Part shown: piece after piece, positions 31,447 through 41,834 of the stretch | Position numbering within the stretch: the stretch's first letter is position 1 | Layout: every line of letters begins with the position of its first letter | Source of the DNA: Rhodothalassiaceae bacterium | GTDB taxonomy: Bacteria > Pseudomonadota > Alphaproteobacteria > Sphingomonadales > Rhodothalassiaceae | DNA: 64,000 bases | Direction of reading: 5' to 3' | Assembly (NCBI GenBank): GCA_026004935.1 | Contig: BPKC01000001.1 | Location: 1,217,491 to 1,281,490, forward strand | The notes under the pieces: model-generated | Seen by the model: only the letters and a program-made list of their open reading frames with translations | What the model was told of the DNA's origin: nothing | Database searches by the model: none | Translations under genes and position numbers: made by a program

Positions 31447-32739
31447 TCAGTCCGTGCGGCGATCTTCACCCCTGCCGCCCCCCGTCGTGGCCGAACGGCG
31501 CGCGCGGGCGAGCAGGGCCTCTCCATCCAGGGTGAAGCCCGTGGCGATCCATTCCTCCCTGAGCCGCGCGAGGAGCCGGCCGAGCGCGGGGCCGGGGCGG
31601 AAGCCGGCGGCGATCAGATCCCGGCCGGAGAGCGGAAAGCGCGGCGGCGCCCAGCCCGCGAGCGCGGCGAGCCGGCGCGCCAGCGCGCGTGCCACCGCCT
31701 CGTCGCGATCGGCCGCCTCGATCACGGCGCGGTTGACGGTGGCCGGCCGGCCGCGGCGGTAGATCTCCGCCTTGAGCGCCCGTTCGTCATGGCCTGAAAG
31801 CGGGCTTGCGAGTGCGGCAAGATCGGCGATCCGGCGGCGCGAGAGCTTCAGCCGGCGACCCTCGCGCTCCCAGCCGTCGGCGTCGAGCCCGTGCAGAAAG
31901 GCGAGGCGGCGCAGCGGCCGCCAGGTCCGCTCGTCATCGAGGATGTCGCGGAACGGCCGCTCGCGGGCGACGAGCCGCGGCATCTCCTCGACCGCACCGG
32001 CCCGCACCGCGGGCAGGACGCGCCCCAGCACCCCGGTTTCGGCCATCGCCCGCAGGGCATCGCAGGGGTCGGGGGCGGCAAGGAGCTTCAGCAGCTCGTC
32101 GCGCACGCGCTCGATGGAGAGGATCGCGAGCATGTCGGCCAGATCGGCCGCCGCGGCCAGGCCTTCCGGATCCGGCCGGCCGCGGCCGTACCAGGCATGA
32201 AAGCGGAAGAAGCGCAGGATGCGCAGGGCGTCCTCGCGGATCCGCGCGCGCGCATCGCCGATGAAGCGCACGCGCCCGGCCTTAAGGTCTGCGATCCCCC
32301 CGAAATAATCATGAATCCGCCCGTCGAGGTCGCAGAACAGGGCATTGATGGTGAAGTCCCGCCGCGCCGCGTCCGCCTTCCAGTCGTCGGTGAAGGCGAC
32401 CTTCGCGTGCCGCCCGTCGGTCTCCAGGTCGATGCGCAGCGTCGTGATCTCGTAGTGCCGGCCGCCGGCGCCCACGGCGGTGACCGTGCCGTGGGACAGC
32501 CCCGTGGGGATGACCTTGAAGCCGTGGGCGGCGAGCCGGCGCGTAACCTCCTCGGGCGGCAGCCGCGTCGCGATGTCGAGATCGGCGGGTGCGGGAAGAG
32601 AGAGCAGCGCATCGCGCACCGCCCCGCCGACGAAGCGGGCGTTCTCCACCCCCAGCGCCCGGACGAGGGCACGGCATTCGGGATCGGCGAGCCAGGGCGC
32701 CCGGGCCGGATCGAGCCTTGTCTCAGCCGCCGCCGTCAT
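31447..32739 (-). CDS. cca: CCA tRNA nucleotidyltransferase
   Basis: 430 residues. It adds or repairs the tRNA 3' CCA. The class II nucleotidyltransferase head is evident: RFVGGAVRDALL (36-46), the DLDIAT metal-binding aspartates (D53, D55), RRDFTINALFCDLDG and the D-x-x-R-like EDALRILRFFRFHAW. A neck/body helical region follows. It overlaps the upstream DUF6111-like gene by 17 bases and is the last gene of a four-gene operon (DUF1285, NUDIX, DUF6111-like, cca), an arrangement conserved in alphaproteobacteria. It is needed less strictly here for tRNA-Ala and tRNA-Pro, which encode CCA. Confidence 0.96.
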   Translation of the reverse strand: MTAAAETRLDPARAPWLADPECRALVRALGVENARFVGGAVRDALLSLPAPADLDIATRLPPEEVTRRLAAHGFKVIPTGLSHGTVTAVGAGGRHYEITTLRIDLETDGRHAKVAFTDDWKADAARRDFTINALFCDLDGRIHDYFGGIADLKAGRVRFIGDARARIREDALRILRFFRFHAWYGRGRPDPEGLAAAADLADMLAILSIERVRDELLKLLAAPDPCDALRAMAETGVLGRVLPAVRAGAVEEMPRLVARERPFRDILDDERTWRPLRRLAFLHGLDADGWEREGRRLKLSRRRIADLAALASPLSGHDERALKAEIYRRGRPATVNRAVIEAADRDEAVARALARRLAALAGWAPPRFPLSGRDLIAAGFRPGPALGRLLARLREEWIATGFTLDGEALLARARRSATTGGGRGEDRRTD

Positions 32740-33052
32740 CGGGCTCGCCTTCCGGCCGGCGACGCGGCGGCTCGCGGGCGGGATCGAGCTCGTCGGGCAC
32801 GATCCGGCCCTCCTCGTAATGCGGCGGCACGTAGCGCAGGCTGCGCGGGTCCATCGCGGGGCGCCGGGCGGCGGCGTAGATCATGAGCCCGGTGACCGCG
32901 AGCGCGGTGAGGAAGAAGGCGAGGGTGAGCCGCCGCGCCGTGCGCGGATCGCGGAAGCGGCCGGCCCGTTCCAGCCGCCGCACCAGGAGCACCAGCAGAA
33001 AGAAGACGATGAAGGGCGCAAGAAAGGCCAGCAGTCTCAGCAGCATGCCCAT
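32723..33052 (-). CDS. Small membrane protein, DUF6111-like
   Basis: 109 residues from ATG 33052. A GTG at 33058 is also possible. A GAGGGGAG stretch lies upstream. Two transmembrane helices: LLRLLAFLAPFIVFFLLVLL (about 4-24) and LTLAFFLTALAVTGLMIYAA (about 43-62), then an acidic/proline C-terminal tail with RYVPPHYEEGRIVPDELDP. PPHYEEGRIVP is a recognisable motif of this alphaproteobacterial family found between NUDIX and cca genes. Overlaps with both neighbours show tight co-translation. Function unknown. Confidence 0.85.
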   Translation of the reverse strand: MGMLLRLLAFLAPFIVFFLLVLLVRRLERAGRFRDPRTARRLTLAFFLTALAVTGLMIYAAARRPAMDPRSLRYVPPHYEEGRIVPDELDPAREPPRRRPEGEPDDGGG

Positions 33053-33054
33053 GA

Positions 33055-33708
33055 TCACGCTCCCCTCGGCCCGGCCCCGGCCGCTTCGGACAGGGCCTGC
33101 CAGCGCTCGGCGAGGCCGTAGAGCATATGCGCCGTCGCGCCCCAGATGAAGAATTCCTCGTGCGGCAGGATGAAGAAGGCGCGCCGGCGGCCGTCGCGCT
33201 CGCCCTCGGCACGGCGGTAGGCGCGGATGTCGAGCACGCGCTGAAGCGGCACCTCGAAGATTCTTTCCACCTCGCCGGGGTCGGGTCTGAGCGTCACCTC
33301 GCCGTCGATGAAGCCGACGACGGGGGTGACCAGAAAGTCGGTCACGGTGCAGTAGGGCTCGAGCAGGCCGGCGACCGCGACGCGCGCGCGCGGCAGCGCG
33401 ATCTCCTCTTCCGCTTCGCGCAGCGCGGCGGTCACCGGATCCTCGCCGGGATTGACGCGCCCGCCCGGAAAGGAGACCTGGCCCGCATGCTGCGGCAGAT
33501 GGGCGGCGCGGCGCGTGAGGATCACGAAGCCGGTCTGCGGGTCCGCCCAGCGGATGGGCACCAGCACGGCCGCCGGGCGCGTGGCGGCCGGCGGCGGTGC
33601 GGGATCCACCCACAGGTCCCTGTCGCCCCGGCAGTCGCGCGGCGGCGGAAGCCGCAACGCCTCCATGAGCCGCGCGCGCAGATCGGCCCGTGGCGCCGCC
33701 GCCGTCAT
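33055..33708 (-). CDS. NUDIX hydrolase, CoA pyrophosphatase-like
   Basis: 217 residues. It starts at ATG 33708, overlapping the DUF1285 stop as ATGA. The NUDIX box GGRVNPGEDPVTAALREAEEE (82-102) is intact at its metal-binding glutamates. The position usually held by glycine near its end is alanine (EIAL for EIGL). The preceding LTRRAAHLPQHAGQVSFPGG is the hallmark of the NudL/CoAse subgroup, which cleaves CoA and its derivatives to phosphopantetheine products and 3',5'-ADP. A long in-frame upstream extension to 35916 is an artefact of GC content. Confidence 0.9.
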   Translation of the reverse strand: MTAAAPRADLRARLMEALRLPPPRDCRGDRDLWVDPAPPPAATRPAAVLVPIRWADPQTGFVILTRRAAHLPQHAGQVSFPGGRVNPGEDPVTAALREAEEEIALPRARVAVAGLLEPYCTVTDFLVTPVVGFIDGEVTLRPDPGEVERIFEVPLQRVLDIRAYRRAEGERDGRRRAFFILPHEEFFIWGATAHMLYGLAERWQALSEAAGAGPRGA

Positions 33709-34301
33709 CCCGCCTCGTCCTCTTCCGTGACCGGCTGAAGGGGGAAGAAGCGGCCCGTGCTCCACACGCCCCAGACAGGCCGGCCGGCCGCGTCCGTTCC
33801 CTCGTCCAGATGCCGGGCGAGCTCGTAGTAGACGGGTCTCAGCAGCACGGCATCGAGCCGCCCGCGCGCCCGGACATAGGGCCTCAGCTCCCCGCCATCG
33901 GCGGCCGGGCGCATCGTCAGCGGATGTTCGGCATCGAGCGGGATGATGTCCTCGGTCAGCGTCTGAAAGACGATCCGCCGCTCCGGCCCCGTCCCGGAGA
34001 CGTCCATGCGGCAGACATGCAGGGGCGCATCGTCCACCTGGATGCGCATCTTCTCTACCGGCGTGACGAGATAGAAGGCGCCGTCGGCATCGCGCCTGAG
34101 CACGCGCGAAAAGAGTTTGACGAGCTCGGGGCGGCGGATGGGCCGGCCCTCGTGGTACCAGGTGCCGTCGGCGGCGATGCGGATGGCGATGTCGCCGCAA
34201 TGGGCCGGCTCCCAGCGCTCGACCGGGGGGTAGCGGCTGGCGCGCGCGGCCTCGAGCAATGCCGCCAATGCCGACCCGTCGTCCTGCGCCATCGCGTCCA
34301 C
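33705..34301 (-). CDS. DUF1285 domain-containing protein
   Basis: 198 residues from GTG 34301 (GAGG 6 bases upstream). ATG 34292 is an in-frame alternative. DUF1285 signatures: PPVERWEPAHCGDIAIRIAADGTWYHEGRPI, KLFSRVLRRD, FYLVTPVEKMRIQVDDAP and a final VWSTGRFFPL. The family has a structure but no settled biochemical role. It opens the NUDIX / DUF6111-like / cca operon and is divergent from the MoxR operon 142 bases away, so that gap holds both promoters. Confidence 0.92.
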   Translation of the reverse strand: MDAMAQDDGSALAALLEAARASRYPPVERWEPAHCGDIAIRIAADGTWYHEGRPIRRPELVKLFSRVLRRDADGAFYLVTPVEKMRIQVDDAPLHVCRMDVSGTGPERRIVFQTLTEDIIPLDAEHPLTMRPAADGGELRPYVRARGRLDAVLLRPVYYELARHLDEGTDAAGRPVWGVWSTGRFFPLQPVTEEDEAG

Positions 34302-34443
34302 CCGTCCTCTGCCTGCGGCGAACCGGCCACGCCGCGCCTCGACCTTCGCTCTCCGATCGCCTTATATAGGCCGCAGACGCGAAACACCATCGGCCGGTCC
34401 GGCACGGGGCGGGCGCAGCCGGTGCCGGCGGGAGCAGGAATTC

Positions 34444-35441
<998 letters not shown>

Positions 35442-35457
<16 letters not shown>

Positions 35458-36359
35458 GCGATGCCGTGCCGCTGCCGCCGCTTGAGAAGCCGGAGATCGA
35501 GCGGCTGTTCCACCATGCCCGCGCGCTCGTCCACCGGCTGCGGCCGGCCGCGGTTGCGCGCGCCGGGGCGGCGCGCTTCGAGCGCGGCATCCATCCGCGC
35601 CGGCGAGCCGGGCCCGGCGACAGCTTCTGGCAGTACCGGCCCTTCGAGTCGGGCGAGCCCGTGCAGCGGATCGACTGGCGGCGTTCCGCCCGCTCGGACC
35701 GGCTCTATGTGCGCGAACGCGAATGGGAGACGAGCCGCGTGCTGTGGCTGTGGGTGGACCGCGGCCCCGGCATGCGCTTCGTCTCGCGAAGCGGGCTGCC
35801 GACGAAGGAGGCACGCGCCCTTCTGCTCGGGTTCGTCGCGGCCTGGCTCGCCTGGGAGGCCGGCGAGGTCGTCGGCTGGGCGGGACGCGCCGGCGGCGGC
35901 CCGTTTGCGCGCGCAACCGCGCGCGGGCTTTTGACGGCGCTGGCGCAGGGCGGGGATGACGGCCCGCTGCCTCCGGCCGCTTTTGCGCCCGGGCGGATGC
36001 CCGCGCGGCTGCTCGTCATCGGTGACGGGCTGTGGCCCCGTGCCGCGCTGGAAAAGGCCACGGTACACTGGCGCGGCGCCCGGCTCGAGCCGATGGTGGT
36101 CGAGATCCTCGACCCGGCCGAGGAGCGCTTTCCCTACGAGGGGCGGCTGCTGCTCGCCGCCGCATCCGCTGCGGCGCCGGAGCCGCTGATGGTGGAGGAG
36201 GGGCGGGCGGCCGCACCGGAGATCGAGCGGCGGCTCGCCGCGCACCGGGCCGAGACGGAGGCGCTCCTCAAGGCGGCGGGTGTCGCGCATCTGCGCCTGT
36301 CGACCGCGATCGGCGGGGAGGCGGCCGCGGCGCTGCTCGCGGGGCTTCTCGGATGCTGA
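35442..36359 (+). CDS. DUF58 domain-containing protein
   Basis: 305 residues from ATG 35442. A GTG at 35454 forming GTGA with the moxR stop is an equal choice. DUF58 core: HPRRRAGPGDSFWQYRPFESGEPVQRIDWRRSARSDRLYVRERE, the GDSFWQYRPF / IDWR block seen in all members, then LWLWVDRGPGMRF, which occupies the VWA metal-site position but with DRGPG in place of DxSxS. It lacks obvious membrane helices. A soluble VWA-like partner of MoxR is expected. It overlaps the next gene by 7 bases. Confidence 0.92.
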
Positions 36360-39142
36360 GCTTCGCCCATCCCGCGGTGCTGGCGGGGCTGGCCGCGCTG
36401 CCCGCGATCTGGTGGCTGCTCACCCATCTGCCGCCGCAGCCGCGCCGGATCTTCTATCCGCCGGCCGCGATCCTCGCGGACGTCGATGTCGCCGCCGCCG
36501 AGGCGCGCCGCCCGCCGCTGTGGCTGGTGATCCTGCGGCTTGTGATCGCGACCCTGCTGATTCTCGCCGCCGCGGGCCCCGCCTGGCAGCGGCGGGATGC
36601 GCCGCTTGCGGGGATGGGAGAGGAAGGTGCGGTCCTGCTCGTCGTCGACAACGGCCTGCCGACGGCCGAGAACTGGCAGGAACGCATGGAGGGGCTCGGA
36701 CGTCTGCTCAGGGCCCTGCCGGCCGGCGCGCGCATCGCCCTGCTTGCGACCGCACCGGGGCCCGGCGCGCCGATCGACGTCGCGCCCGCGCTGCGGCAAA
36801 CGATGGATCCGGGTGCGGCGGCGGAGGCCTCGAGGCGGCTTCACCCGCAGCCCTTCTTCAGCGATTTTGCGGGGCTCGCGCGCAGGATCGAGGCGCTGGC
36901 GGCGGCGCCGGACCGGCCGGCATTCGCGCGGATCGTCTGGCTTTCGGACGGCTTCCAGCGCCCCGGACGGCAGGCCTTCGCCGCGGCGCTGGCGCGGCTT
37001 GCGCCGGTGGAGGAGCTGCGCGCACCGCAGCCCGTCGGCCCCTTCCTGCTGCGGCAGGCGGAGCTTGCCGGCGAGGGCTACCGGGTCACGGTCGTGCGCC
37101 CCGCCGGCCAGCCGGCCGCCACGATCACCGCCGAGCTCCGGCGGGCGGACGGGCAGGTGCTGGCATCCGCCGCGCTCGCCTTCGCCGCCGGCGCGCCGGT
37201 GGCGGCCGTGACCATCCGGCCGCAGGGGCTGTCGGGATCGCGGGCGTTCGCGATCCGCCTGATCGTGCCGGCGGGCGCGGGGGCGGGGCATCTGCGCCTG
37301 CTCGGCCGGACCGAGCGCTGGCGCCGGATCGCGGTCGTCGCGGGCCCACGCGAGTCGGCGCGGCCGTTCGCCGCCCCGTCCTACTATCTCGCCCGCGCCC
37401 TCGCCGATCGCGGCGAGATCACCGTCGGCCCGCTCGACAGGCTGCTTGCCGGCGCGCCGGACGTCGTGATCCTCGCCGACCGGCCGGTGCTTCCCGATGC
37501 GGACCGCGAGGCTCTCGCGCGCTTCGTGAAAGAGGGCGGCCTGCTGCTGCGCTTTGCCGGACCGCATTACGAGAACCGCCACGACGACCTGCATCCCGAG
37601 GCCCTGGCGCGCGGGGCCCGGCTCGTCGGCGGCGAGCTGAGCTGGGAGAGGCCGCAGCCGATCGCGCCGATCGCCGCCGACAGCCCGCTGTTTCCTCTCG
37701 AGCTGCCTGCGGATGTTTCGGTCTCGGGCCAAGTGCTGGCGCTGCCCGGCGAGACCGGGGCGGCCGTGTGGGCGCGGCTCGCGGACGGCACGCCGCTGGT
37801 CACCGCGCGGCGGCTCGGGAAGGGCGAACTCGTCTTTGTCCACACCAGTGCCGATCCGGCCTGGAGCACTCTTGCGCTCTCGCCCGCCTTTCCGCGGTTT
37901 CTGGATGCGCTGCTCGCCGCCGCCTCGCTGCCGCCGCACTCCGCAAGCGGGGTACGGTCGGATGACGGCACGCGGCTCGAACCCCGCCTCGTGCTCACCG
38001 GCACCGGCCGGCTCGCCCCGGCGCCGCCCGCGGTGGAGGCGCTCGCGGCGGACGAGCTGCTCACCCGCCCGCTCGCACCCGGAGCGCCGGCCGGCGTCTA
38101 CGCGGGGCCCGGGGGCGGGGATCAGGTGCGGCCGCTGCAGGGGGTGCCGGGCGGGATTGCGCCGGATTTCGTCTTCGCCGAGGCGCCGGGCGGCTTCCAG
38201 CCGTTGTCCGAGGCTGCCGGCGCGCGGCGGGCTCTGTGGCCGGGTCTCCTGCTTCTTGCGCTCGTGCTGCTGATGGTGGAGGCGGCCGCGCTCGCCCGCC
38301 CGGGGCGCGGATCGCCTGCCGGGCTGCTGCGCCGGCTTCGCGGGCCTGCGGGAGCGGGTGCCGCCCTCCTCATCGCCGTGCTGGCGGCCGGTGCCGGCGC
38401 GGCGCGGGCCGCGGAGCGCGCGCCCGATCCCGCGCGCGTGATCGCCGCCATCTCCGAGCCGCGGCTCGCCTTCGTCGCGAACGGGGATCCGGTTCATGAC
38501 GGAAGGCTGAAGGCCGGGCTGGCGGGGCTGACCCGCGTGCTGCGCCTGCGCACGGCGGCGGCGCTCGGCGAGCCGATGGCGGTGCGTCTGGACGGCGATC
38601 TGCCGCTTGCGCTCTTTCCGCTCGTCTACTGGGCCCCGGCGCCGGGCCGTCCGCCGCTGTCGCCGCGCGAGGAGGCGGCGCTTGCCCGGTATGTGGAGGC
38701 GGGCGGAATTCTCCTGATAGACCTTGCGGCGGGCGGCGGCGGACGGGCGGATCTTGCGCGGGTCCTGCCCGCCGCGTCGTTCCTGCCGCCGCTCGTGGCG
38801 CTCGATTCGCAGCACATCCTCGCGCGCAGCTTCTATCTTCTCGACTGGTTTCCGGGCCGGCGCGACGGCGATGTGGTGTGGGTGAGCGCGGATTCCCTCG
38901 GCGACAATCCCCGCGTCAGCCCCGTCGTCATCGGCGCGCACGACTGGGCGGGCGCCTGGGCGGTGGGCGCGGACGGGCGCTTTCTGGTGCCGGAGCTTGC
39001 CGGCGGCATCGAGCAGCGCGAGTTCGCCTTCCGCTTCGGCGTCAATCTCGTCATCTACGCGCTCGCCGGCACCTACAAGGGCGACCAGATTCATCTGCCC
39101 GCCATCCTCGAGCGGCTGAAGCGCCGGGAGCCGCCGGGATGA
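36353..39142 (+). CDS. BatA/DUF4159-type large membrane protein
   Basis: 929 residues. Starts at ATG 36353, overlapping the DUF58 stop. The N-terminus MLSFAHPAVLAGLAALPAIWWLLTHLPPQPRRIFYPPAAIL is the BatA-type double-helix start. A second helix (LVILRLVIATLLILAAAGPAW) precedes a degenerate VWA domain whose metal motif reads VVDNGLPTA. A central GATase-like/substrate region follows, then a further helix (about 620-640) and a signal-like stretch. The C-terminal DUF4159 domain (about 700-929) contains YWAPAPGRPPLS, GGILLIDLAAG and GDVVWVSADSLGDNPRVSPVVIG. It is predicted to sit in the inner membrane with large periplasmic parts. Confidence 0.88.
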   Translation: MLSFAHPAVLAGLAALPAIWWLLTHLPPQPRRIFYPPAAILADVDVAAAEARRPPLWLVILRLVIATLLILAAAGPAWQRRDAPLAGMGEEGAVLLVVDNGLPTAENWQERMEGLGRLLRALPAGARIALLATAPGPGAPIDVAPALRQTMDPGAAAEASRRLHPQPFFSDFAGLARRIEALAAAPDRPAFARIVWLSDGFQRPGRQAFAAALARLAPVEELRAPQPVGPFLLRQAELAGEGYRVTVVRPAGQPAATITAELRRADGQVLASAALAFAAGAPVAAVTIRPQGLSGSRAFAIRLIVPAGAGAGHLRLLGRTERWRRIAVVAGPRESARPFAAPSYYLARALADRGEITVGPLDRLLAGAPDVVILADRPVLPDADREALARFVKEGGLLLRFAGPHYENRHDDLHPEALARGARLVGGELSWERPQPIAPIAADSPLFPLELPADVSVSGQVLALPGETGAAVWARLADGTPLVTARRLGKGELVFVHTSADPAWSTLALSPAFPRFLDALLAAASLPPHSASGVRSDDGTRLEPRLVLTGTGRLAPAPPAVEALAADELLTRPLAPGAPAGVYAGPGGGDQVRPLQGVPGGIAPDFVFAEAPGGFQPLSEAAGARRALWPGLLLLALVLLMVEAAALARPGRGSPAGLLRRLRGPAGAGAALLIAVLAAGAGAARAAERAPDPARVIAAISEPRLAFVANGDPVHDGRLKAGLAGLTRVLRLRTAAALGEPMAVRLDGDLPLALFPLVYWAPAPGRPPLSPREEAALARYVEAGGILLIDLAAGGGGRADLARVLPAASFLPPLVALDSQHILARSFYLLDWFPGRRDGDVVWVSADSLGDNPRVSPVVIGAHDWAGAWAVGADGRFLVPELAGGIEQREFAFRFGVNLVIYALAGTYKGDQIHLPAILERLKRREPPG

Positions 39143-41265
39143 CCGCGAGCGGAATCCAGTTCGCCCCGCTCGTGCCGGCGGCGCTGCCCGCGGGGTTCGC
39201 GCTGCTCGCGCTCGCCGCATCCGTCTGGACGCTGGTCGCAAGGCGCGGCGCGCGACCCGTTCTCGCCGCGCTGCTGCGGGCGGCGGCGGTCTGCGTCATC
39301 GCCCTGCTGCTGCTCGGCCCTCGGAAGCTCGAACAGGTCGCAAGGCCGCTGCCGGACCGGCTCGTCATCCTCCTCGACCGCTCGGCGAGCATGACGATCG
39401 GGACACGGTCTGAGCAGGCCGCGCAGGCGGCGGCCCGGCTCGCCGCGGCGGCGCGGGATGCGGGGCTGGAGGTCGCGACGGTGCCCTTCGACGACCGCAC
39501 CACGTCCGCCGGCGAGGCGCTGCGGCAGGCCCGGCTGGCCGGCGACGACCGCAGTCTCTCGGCCGTCGTCCTCATCGGCGACGGGCTTGTCCAGGACCCG
39601 GACGCACTTGCCCGCAGCCTGCCGCCCGGCACACCGCTGCACCTGCTGCTTGCGGGCCGTCCGGACCTGCCCGACCGCCGGCTCGTGCTCGAATCGGCCC
39701 CGCGCTACGGCGTCGTCGGCCGGCCGGTCGCCATCCGCCTCAGGGTCGAACAGAACGGCGAATATCGCCGGGCGACGGTCCGCGTCCGCATGAGCGGCGA
39801 GCGCGCGGTGCTTGCCGAGCGCGAGATTCCGGTCGGCGAGACGACGGAGCTGTCCTTTATCCCGGGCCGGCGCGGGCGCAGCTGGATCACGATCGAAGCC
39901 GAACCCATGCCGGGAGAGCCCGTGCGCGCCAACAATCGCGCCACCTTCGCCGTCGACGCCGTGCGCGACCGCCTGCGCGTGCTGCTGGTCTCCGGCGAGC
40001 CGCATCCGGGCGAGCGGGCCTGGCGCGAGATCCTGAAATCGGATCCGGCGGTCGACCTCGTCCACTTCACCATTCTGCGGCTCGTGGAAAGCCAGGATCC
40101 CGCGCGCCCGGAGGAGCTCTCTCTCATCCCCTTTCCCACCGAGCGCCTGTTCGGCGAGGAGCTCGGCGGCTTCGATCTCGTGATCTTCGACCGCTATCGC
40201 CTGCGCGGCGTCCTGCGGGCGGCGGACCTGGAGGCGGTAAAGGCCCATGTGGAGGCCGGCGGCTCGCTCTTCATCGCAAGCGGTCCCGAGTTCGCCGGGC
40301 CGGATTCGCTGGCCGACTCCCCGCTTCAGGCGGTGCTGCCCGCAACCCCCGCCGGTCCTGCGCAGGAGACGGCCTTCCGGCCCGCGGTGACGGAGCCCGG
40401 CCGGCGCCATCCGGTCACGGCGCCGCTCGCGCGCGCGCAAGGGACGGCCCCGCGCTGGGGGCACTGGTACCGCTACCTGCCGGTGCGCCAGCACGCGGGA
40501 ACGAGCGTGCTCGCCGGACCCGGCGGCGCGCCGCTGCTCATCCTCGCCGAGGCGGGCAGGGGCCGGGTGGCGGTGCTGCAGTCGGACCAGTTCTGGCTGT
40601 GGGCGCGCGGGGTCGAAGGCGGCGGGCCCCATGTCGCGCTGCTCCGGCGCAGCCTGCACTGGCTCATGCGCGAGCCGGATCTGGAGCCCGAGGCGCTCAC
40701 CGCCGAGGTCGATGCGGACGGCGCGCTCGTCATCACCCGCCGCAGCCTGAAACCCGGCCGACGCGCTCTCGTCATCACCGGCCCCGATGGAAAGGAGCTG
40801 CGGCGGGAGGTCGTCGTCGGCGAGGAAGGCACCGGCCGCGTGATCCTTCCGGCGCCGCGTCCGGGTCTCTACCGGATCACCAGCGGCGACCTTGCCGCCG
40901 TCGCGATGGTCCCCGATCCGGATGCACGGGAATTCGACGAGATCGCCCCCGGTGCCGGACGGCTCGCGTCCGTCGTCACCGCCTCGCGCGGCAGCATCCA
41001 CTGGCTCGCCGACGGTATGCCTGCGCTCTCCCGCACGCCTGGAGGCGGCCTGTGGCTGCCGCCGCGCGGCGCGCGCGAGGTGGTGACGAGCCGCCTGCAG
41101 CCGCTTCTGCCGGTGTGGGCCGGTGGGCTCGCCGCGCTCGGGCTGCTGATCGCCTCCTGGTGGGTTGCCCGGCGTCCGGGCCGGCGCCGCACTCAGACGG
41201 ATCCGGCGAGCGGACGCAGCGCGAAGACGGCGGGAAGCGGCGGGGCGTCGGCATCGAGCGGGTAG
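39139..41265 (+). CDS. VWA/glutamine-amidotransferase-like membrane protein
   Basis: 708 residues starting at ATG 39139 (ATGA overlap with the previous stop). Two N-terminal helices (about 13-33 and 41-60), then a VWA domain with an intact MIDAS triad: D80, S82 and S84 in ILLDRSASM. The centre carries strands resembling class I glutamine amidotransferase-like folds (VLLVSGEPHPGE, FDLVIFDRYRLRG, AGGSLFIASGPEF) without the catalytic cysteine. A final helix LPVWAGGLAALGLLIASWWVA anchors the C-terminus. As the only member here with a complete MIDAS it is the likeliest MoxR client. The 3' end overlaps the convergent GNAT gene by 73 bases. Confidence 0.85.
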   Translation: MTASGIQFAPLVPAALPAGFALLALAASVWTLVARRGARPVLAALLRAAAVCVIALLLLGPRKLEQVARPLPDRLVILLDRSASMTIGTRSEQAAQAAARLAAAARDAGLEVATVPFDDRTTSAGEALRQARLAGDDRSLSAVVLIGDGLVQDPDALARSLPPGTPLHLLLAGRPDLPDRRLVLESAPRYGVVGRPVAIRLRVEQNGEYRRATVRVRMSGERAVLAEREIPVGETTELSFIPGRRGRSWITIEAEPMPGEPVRANNRATFAVDAVRDRLRVLLVSGEPHPGERAWREILKSDPAVDLVHFTILRLVESQDPARPEELSLIPFPTERLFGEELGGFDLVIFDRYRLRGVLRAADLEAVKAHVEAGGSLFIASGPEFAGPDSLADSPLQAVLPATPAGPAQETAFRPAVTEPGRRHPVTAPLARAQGTAPRWGHWYRYLPVRQHAGTSVLAGPGGAPLLILAEAGRGRVAVLQSDQFWLWARGVEGGGPHVALLRRSLHWLMREPDLEPEALTAEVDADGALVITRRSLKPGRRALVITGPDGKELRREVVVGEEGTGRVILPAPRPGLYRITSGDLAAVAMVPDPDAREFDEIAPGAGRLASVVTASRGSIHWLADGMPALSRTPGGGLWLPPRGAREVVTSRLQPLLPVWAGGLAALGLLIASWWVARRPGRRRTQTDPASGRSAKTAGSGGASASSG

Positions 41266-41738
41266 TGCAGCAGCCGTTCCGGCGCGAAGGGGCCGGGCAG
41301 CTCCGCACGCGCCGGCAGCGTCGGCCGGAAGCCCGCCCGGGCGTAGTAGGGCAGGTCTCCGATCAGGAAGACGTGGCGCGCGAGTCCCTGCATGCGTGCG
41401 GCCTCGAGGCCGTGGGCGATGAGCGCAAGACCGGCGCCGTTGCCCCGGATCCGTGGCGCCACCGCAATCGGGCCGAGCAGCAGCGCCCGCTCGCGCCTGC
41501 CCGCCGCCTCCAGCAGGACGGGCCAGAAGCGGATGCTGCCGAGCAGCTCGCCACCCGCACCACGCAGCACCCAGGACAGCTCCGCGACCGGTGCGATTCC
41601 GTCGCGGAACCGGTAGGCGGTGAGCCGCCGGCGCGCGGGCGAGAAGGCCTCGTCGAGGAGCGCCTCGATGGCCTCTTCATCCTCCGGCCGTTCGCGGTCG
41701 ATGGTCCACATGGCGAGCCGCTTTGGAGCCGCGGGCAT
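41193..41738 (-). CDS. GNAT family N-acetyltransferase
   Basis: 181 residues if ATG 41738 is used. ATG 41711 is in frame and gives MWTIDRERPEDEEAIEALL, an equally natural GNAT start. Neither has a clear ribosome site. The acetyl-CoA loop is LLGPIAVAPRIRGNGAGLALI, a good motif A (Q/RxxGxG/A). It ends with the YYARAGFRPTLP strand, as in YhbS-like acetyltransferases. The substrate is unknown, possibly a small molecule. Its 3' end overlaps the VWA gene on the opposite strand. Confidence 0.85.
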   Translation of the reverse strand: MPAAPKRLAMWTIDRERPEDEEAIEALLDEAFSPARRRLTAYRFRDGIAPVAELSWVLRGAGGELLGSIRFWPVLLEAAGRRERALLLGPIAVAPRIRGNGAGLALIAHGLEAARMQGLARHVFLIGDLPYYARAGFRPTLPARAELPGPFAPERLLHYPLDADAPPLPAVFALRPLAGSV

Positions 41739-41834
41739 GCCGCTGTCAAGCGATGTGAAGAAGGGGCGGAGAGGATGCCGGCTCCTCTCCGCCCCGCGCC
41801 GTCGCGCCGCGCTCTCGCGCATGCGGCGGACCGC

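Noticed and set aside
36134-39241. 1035-residue minus-strand ORF opposite the BatA/DUF4159 gene
   Set aside because: Arg/Gln/His-rich shadow with no recognisable motif.
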